DNA from: Ignavibacteria bacterium
GTDB taxonomy: Bacteria; Bacteroidota; Ignavibacteria; Ignavibacteriales; Ignavibacteriaceae
Reading direction: 5' to 3'
DNA: 38,508 bases
Assembly: GCA_030693705.1 (NCBI GenBank)
Contig: JAUYAB010000019.1
Span: 1-38,508, forward strand
Below are positions 35,309 through 38,508 of this stretch, in pieces. Numbering within the stretch: the first letter of the stretch is position 1; each line of letters opens with the position of its first letter. The notes beneath the pieces are model-generated. The model worked only from the letters and a program-made list of their open reading frames with translations, did not search any database and had not been told where the DNA came from. The position numbers were made by a program, and so were the translations under genes.

Positions 35309-36065
35309 ACTAAATAGCTTTAAACTTGACGGCAAAACCGCGCTTGTAACTGGTTCAAACCAGGGCATTGGCAAAGCATACGCAATTGCGCTTGCAGAAG
35401 CTGGAGCTGATATTATTGGAGTCTCTTATGCGGAAGATTTTCGCGAAACCGAAGAAGCAGTAAAGAAATGCGGACGAAAATTCAGTTCCTATGTTAGCGA
35501 TTTTTCCGATAGATCATCACTATACAATTTTATTAGTAACCTAAAAAAAGATTCACGGAAAATTGATATTCTCGTCAACAATGCCGGAACCATCATGCGC
35601 AAACCTGCTGCTGAACATCCTGATGAGTATTGGGACAAAGTGATCGAAGTGAATTTAAATGCTCAATTTATTCTAACTCGTGAAATAGGAAAAGGGATGA
35701 TTGAACGTGGGTACGGAAAAATTATTTTTATCGCATCTCTTCTTTCTTTCCAGGGTGGAATTACCGTTCCCGGTTATGCCGCAAGTAAAGGTGGTGTAAA
35801 GCAATTAACCATGGCGTTCGCAAATGAGTGGGCTTCAAAAGGAATTACCGTAAATGCTATAGCTCCCGGTTACATAGCCACAGATAATACTGCTGCATTG
35901 CGTGCGGATGAAGTTAGAAACAAAGCTATACTTGAAAGAATTCCTCATGGCAGATGGGGAGAAACCGAAGATTTAAAGGGACCGGTTGTATTCTTAGCTT
36001 CGGATGCATCTCAGTATGTAAACGGTCATGTCTTGGTTGTTGATGGCGGATGGATGGCAAGGTAA
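35304..36065 (+). CDS. kduD: 2-dehydro-3-deoxy-D-gluconate 5-dehydrogenase (2-deoxy-D-gluconate 3-dehydrogenase), SDR family
   Basis: Reduces 2,5-diketo-3-deoxygluconate, the KduI product, to KDG with NAD(P)H. 253 residues, same size as E. coli KduD. The short-chain dehydrogenase signature is complete: TGSNQGIG cofactor loop (16-23), NNAG (92-95), Ser145, and Tyr158-x3-Lys162 in GYAASKGG. KduD-specific segments are MILNSFKLDGK at the start, ASLLSFQGGI, NAIAPGYIATDNT, LRADE, RIPHGRWG and the end VVDGGWMAR. SD AGGAAA lies 8 nt before the ATG. First gene of a plus-strand unit with eda and kdgK, behind a promoter about 310 nt upstream. Confidence 0.96.
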   Translation: MILNSFKLDGKTALVTGSNQGIGKAYAIALAEAGADIIGVSYAEDFRETEEAVKKCGRKFSSYVSDFSDRSSLYNFISNLKKDSRKIDILVNNAGTIMRKPAAEHPDEYWDKVIEVNLNAQFILTREIGKGMIERGYGKIIFIASLLSFQGGITVPGYAASKGGVKQLTMAFANEWASKGITVNAIAPGYIATDNTAALRADEVRNKAILERIPHGRWGETEDLKGPVVFLASDASQYVNGHVLVVDGGWMAR

Positions 36066-36099
36066 AATGCATCTTATCTTAATTATTCTATTTATAGAT

Positions 36100-36103
36100 G
36101 GAG
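36100..36103 (+). promoter_or_regulatory. Ribosome binding site choosing the eda start
   Basis: GGAG, 6 nt before ATG 36110. An ATG at 36098 overlaps this element and would add only MENK, so 36110 is preferred. Confidence 0.55.
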
Positions 36104-36109
36104 AACAAA

Positions 36110-36775
36110 ATGTTACGTGAGGAAATATTACAAACGATAATTGAGAATGGTGCTGTTGCAGTTTTAAGATTGAGCGACGGCAGCAAGTTTGAAAAAGTTG
36201 CAGAAGCAATTTATGCCGGCGGAGTCAAATCAATTGAACTTACGATGACCACACCGCATGCGCTTGAAATATTAGCAAAAGCCAGGAAATATTTCGAAGA
36301 AGAAATGCTTTTTGGAATGGGCTCAATTTTAAATGAACAAATGGCGATTGATGCTGCAAATGCTGGCGCTTGTTACATCGTCAGTCCGGTTTATAAAAGA
36401 GAAATAATTGATGCCGCACACCGGTTTAATCTACCTGTTATGCCGGGCGCTTTTTCCCCAACAGAAATTCTTGACGCTTTTGAATACGGCGCTGATGTTG
36501 TAAAAGTTTTTCCAGCAGATGTACTTGGAATGGATTTTTTCAAAGGAATTAAAGCTCCGATGCCGCAATTAAAACTTATGCCAACCGGAGGAGTCAATTT
36601 AACCAATGCCGGTGAGTGGCTTAAAGCCGGAGCTTGTGCAGTTGGGATTGGTACAGCATTATTAAATAAAAAAGCTATTGATGAAAATCGTTTTGAAGCG
36701 TTAACAGAAAATTCAAGAGTATTAATGAGGAGCATCGAAAAAGCGCGTGAAGAAATGTTAATCGGAATTGCATAA
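36110..36775 (+). CDS. eda: 2-dehydro-3-deoxy-phosphogluconate (KDPG) aldolase, KDPG/KHG aldolase family
   Basis: Class I aldolase splitting KDPG to pyruvate and glyceraldehyde-3-phosphate, the last step of both uronate branches. 221 residues from ATG 36110 (225 from the alternative ATG 36098). Conserved features: AVLRL near the N-terminus, GGVKSIELTMTTPHAL with the catalytic Glu, FGMGSILNEQMAIDAANAGACYIVSP, VMPGAFSPTEI, and the Schiff-base Lys132 in VVKVFPADVLG (Lys133 in E. coli Eda). KLMPTGGVNL is the phosphate-binding loop. Lies 44 nt after kduD and 11 nt before kdgK, as expected for one operon converting KDG to central metabolites. Confidence 0.95.
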   Translation: MLREEILQTIIENGAVAVLRLSDGSKFEKVAEAIYAGGVKSIELTMTTPHALEILAKARKYFEEEMLFGMGSILNEQMAIDAANAGACYIVSPVYKREIIDAAHRFNLPVMPGAFSPTEILDAFEYGADVVKVFPADVLGMDFFKGIKAPMPQLKLMPTGGVNLTNAGEWLKAGACAVGIGTALLNKKAIDENRFEALTENSRVLMRSIEKAREEMLIGIA

Positions 36776-36786
36776 GGGAAAATTCA

Positions 36787-37821
36787 ATGAATAAAAAAGT
36801 AATTACGTTCGGTGAAATAATGTTGCGGCTTTCCACAACGGGATTCAGCCGGTTTGTTCAATCTCAATCTCTCGAAGTAACTTATGGCGGCGGTGAAGCT
36901 AACGTTGCGGTATCGCTTGCTAACTACGGGCTCGAAAGTTATTTCCTAACAAAACTTCCATCGCACGAAATCGGACAAGCGGCTGTAAACCATTTGCGCC
37001 GCTACGGAGTAAACGACAAGTTTATTATTCGCGGCGGTGATAGAGTAGGAATTTATTTTCTTGAAACCGGAGCGAGTCAGCGTGCCTCAAAAGTTATTTA
37101 CGACCGCACCAATTCAGCGGTAAGTACAATTTCAAAAGATGAAGTTGATTGGGAAAATATTTTTAAAGGAATTGATTGGTTCCATTGGACGGGGATTACT
37201 CCCGCTCTCGGAACAAGCGCGCGGGAAGTTTTAATTGAAGCAAATAAAGCTGCAAAAAAAGCAAATGTAAAAATAAGTTGCGACTTAAACTTCAGAAAAA
37301 AAATGTGGACGGAAAAAGAAGCTCAATCAGTTATGAATCCGTTGATGGAATATGTTGATGTTTGTATCGCCAATGAAGAAGATGCTGAAAAAAGTCTTGG
37401 TCTGAAACCGGCGAATACGAATGTATCTGAGGCGACGTTAAACGAAGAAGGTTATTTTCAACTTGCAAAGGGATTGAAAAATAAATATGACTTTACTTCC
37501 GTTGCAATAACGCTCCGTGAAAGTTTCTCCGCTTCAAGAAATGGATGGAGTGCTCTCCTGGTAGATGATAAAGATTGTTCAATTCCTTATCGATCAAAAA
37601 AATATGATATTCAAATTATTGATAGAGTTGGTGGTGGAGACGCGTTTGCCGGAGGATTGATTTATGGTCTCCTCTCAAAAACTGATACGCGTCAGGCTTT
37701 AGAATTTGCTATTGCGGCATCAGCATTAAAGCAGACTATTCCCGGCGATTTTAATTTAGTATCCATTGATGAAGTTGAAAAATTAATGCAAGGTGATGGT
37801 TCTGGAAGAGTTGATAGATAG
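36787..37821 (+). CDS. kdgK: 2-keto-3-deoxygluconate kinase, PfkB family
   Basis: Phosphorylates KDG to KDPG with ATP, linking KduD to Eda. 344 residues, typical of PfkB kinases. Motif 1 is YGGGEANVAVSLANYG (33-48) and motif 2 is DRVGGGDAFAGGLIYG (279-294), with catalytic base Asp285. The opening KKVITFGEIMLRLSTTG and the long KVIYDRTNSAVS segment match bacterial KDG kinases rather than ribokinase or fructokinase. Substrate assignment rests on similarity and on the position next to eda and kduD. SD AAGGGA precedes the ATG. Confidence 0.92.
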   Translation: MNKKVITFGEIMLRLSTTGFSRFVQSQSLEVTYGGGEANVAVSLANYGLESYFLTKLPSHEIGQAAVNHLRRYGVNDKFIIRGGDRVGIYFLETGASQRASKVIYDRTNSAVSTISKDEVDWENIFKGIDWFHWTGITPALGTSAREVLIEANKAAKKANVKISCDLNFRKKMWTEKEAQSVMNPLMEYVDVCIANEEDAEKSLGLKPANTNVSEATLNEEGYFQLAKGLKNKYDFTSVAITLRESFSASRNGWSALLVDDKDCSIPYRSKKYDIQIIDRVGGGDAFAGGLIYGLLSKTDTRQALEFAIAASALKQTIPGDFNLVSIDEVEKLMQGDGSGRVDR

Positions 37822-37861
37822 TGTTTGAAAGTCAAAATATAAATAGTTTATCGAGTGGAAA

Positions 37862-38508
37862 ATGGCAAATGAAATAGTTTTTAGTCCTTTAGAGACAAGA
37901 GAACAAATAAGTAGTTTAATCTCAAATCAAATTGAAAAAGCTATCCTGGAAAAGAAATACCTCCCTGGTTCAAAATTACCTTCTGAAAATGAACTATGTG
38001 ATCAGTTTGGTGTTAGCCGAACTTCTGTACGGGAAGCGTTAACAACGCTTGAAGCACAGGGGATGATAGTTATCATCAAGGGGAAAGGAATGTTTGTGAA
38101 TAAGCTTTCTTCTGAGACGGTAACGAATTCTCTTCAAAAATATTTACAGCATCGGACTGACAGAAATTATGTGATGGATCTCGTGCATGCCAGACAAATT
38201 CTTGAACCGGCGATAGCGTTTTATGCCGCATTAAATCATAATGATGAAGATGTGGATAGACTTCAAGATGATATTAAAAAGCTGACAGAATGCGAAGGTG
38301 GTTATTTAGAATTGGCAAATTTGGATACAATATTCCATCTGCACCTGGCTCGTGCGTCCCGGAACAAAATAATGCCCCTCTTGCTCGATCCGATTCATAA
38401 ACTTATTCCGGAAATAAAATCTACCGTTTATGAAACCATCGGTGAAGCTAAAGAATCTGCGCTGATCTGGCACCAGAAAATATTAGATGCGGTAATAAAA
38501 AGAGATGG
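37862..38508 (+). CDS. GntR-family regulator, FadR/FCD subfamily, 3'-truncated by the window edge
   Basis: The open frame runs from ATG 37862 to the last base without a stop (215 complete codons). N-terminal winged helix: LPGSKLPSENELCDQFGVSR, then TSVREALTTLEAQGMIVIIKGKGMFV (residues about 34-79), the standard GntR pattern. From about 95 the all-helical FCD effector domain begins: DLVHARQILEPAIAFYAA, LDTIFHLHLARAS and, near the edge, WHQKILDAV. These carry the Asp and His positions used for metal and ligand binding in FCD proteins. FCD regulators commonly sense sugar acids (e.g. ExuR, UxuR), which fits the uronate genes just upstream. A candidate operator lies at 34977-34993. About 20-30 residues are probably missing. 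Confidence 0.93.
   Translation, partial: MANEIVFSPLETREQISSLISNQIEKAILEKKYLPGSKLPSENELCDQFGVSRTSVREALTTLEAQGMIVIIKGKGMFVNKLSSETVTNSLQKYLQHRTDRNYVMDLVHARQILEPAIAFYAALNHNDEDVDRLQDDIKKLTECEGGYLELANLDTIFHLHLARASRNKIMPLLLDPIHKLIPEIKSTVYETIGEAKESALIWHQKILDAVIKRD

Noticed and set aside
36391-36735. 114-codon minus-strand frame
   Set aside because: Antisense to eda; composition follows the codon pattern of the real gene.
1-38508. tRNA, rRNA, insertion-sequence transposase or prophage genes
   Set aside because: None seen on either strand; all sizeable frames are explained by the pectin and uronate genes and their regulators.

Overview
The window is AT-rich and carries a pectin (homogalacturonan/rhamnogalacturonan) degradation locus. 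It most likely comes from an Ignavibacteriota-type bacterium (Ignavibacterium/Melioribacter relatives), or otherwise a nearby Bacteroidota/Chlorobiota lineage. The main clue is the C-terminal sorting module containing NYPNPFNP, followed by a 'LGxE/I...LVN...G(V/I)Y(F/I)Y...K' segment. It occurs on seven large secreted proteins, with a variant on an eighth. A PorV-like outer-membrane protein and a SusC-like TonB receptor without a SusD partner fit the same group. The assignment rests on family recognition only, with no database search.

Layout. 1-1098: the 3' part of uxaC (uronate isomerase). 1178-7093: a secreted beta-helix protein (DUF4957/DUF5123-like), two PL1 pectate lyases and a GH28 polygalacturonase. 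7184-15232: a large non-catalytic beta-solenoid protein, a multidomain CE8 pectin methylesterase and a PL9 pectate lyase, all with sorting modules. 15314-21931: TonB-dependent receptor, large surface protein with a variant sorting tail, and PorV-like barrel, probably the uptake/surface-assembly unit. 22180-27495: another beta-solenoid protein and a multidomain PL1 lyase. 27531-32445: GH105 unsaturated uronyl hydrolase, LacI-type regulator, CE12 acetylesterase and a divergent CE8. 32515-34667 (minus strand): kduI and uxaE. 35304-38508: kduD, eda, kdgK and the 5' part of an FCD-type GntR regulator.

How they work together. Secreted lyases, hydrolases and esterases would cut and de-esterify pectin. 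The TonB receptor would import oligouronides, and GH105, CE12 and the small CE8 (signal peptides, no sorting tail) would finish them in the periplasm. Unsaturated uronate then goes KduI -> KduD -> KDG. Saturated galacturonate goes UxaC -> tagaturonate -> UxaE -> fructuronate, and would need UxuB/UxuA, which are not in the window. KdgK and Eda convert KDG through KDPG to pyruvate and glyceraldehyde-3-phosphate. Two regulators (LacI and GntR/FCD) and a promoter-operator arrangement upstream of kduD suggest substrate-responsive control.

Points most worth attention: the SusD-less TonB receptor/surface protein/PorV-like triplet; the shared N-terminal solenoid module on three proteins, two of them without an enzyme domain; palindromic mini-repeats inserted in frame in the PL9 gene; a small CE8 with altered active-site motifs; and the long regulated leader before kduD.
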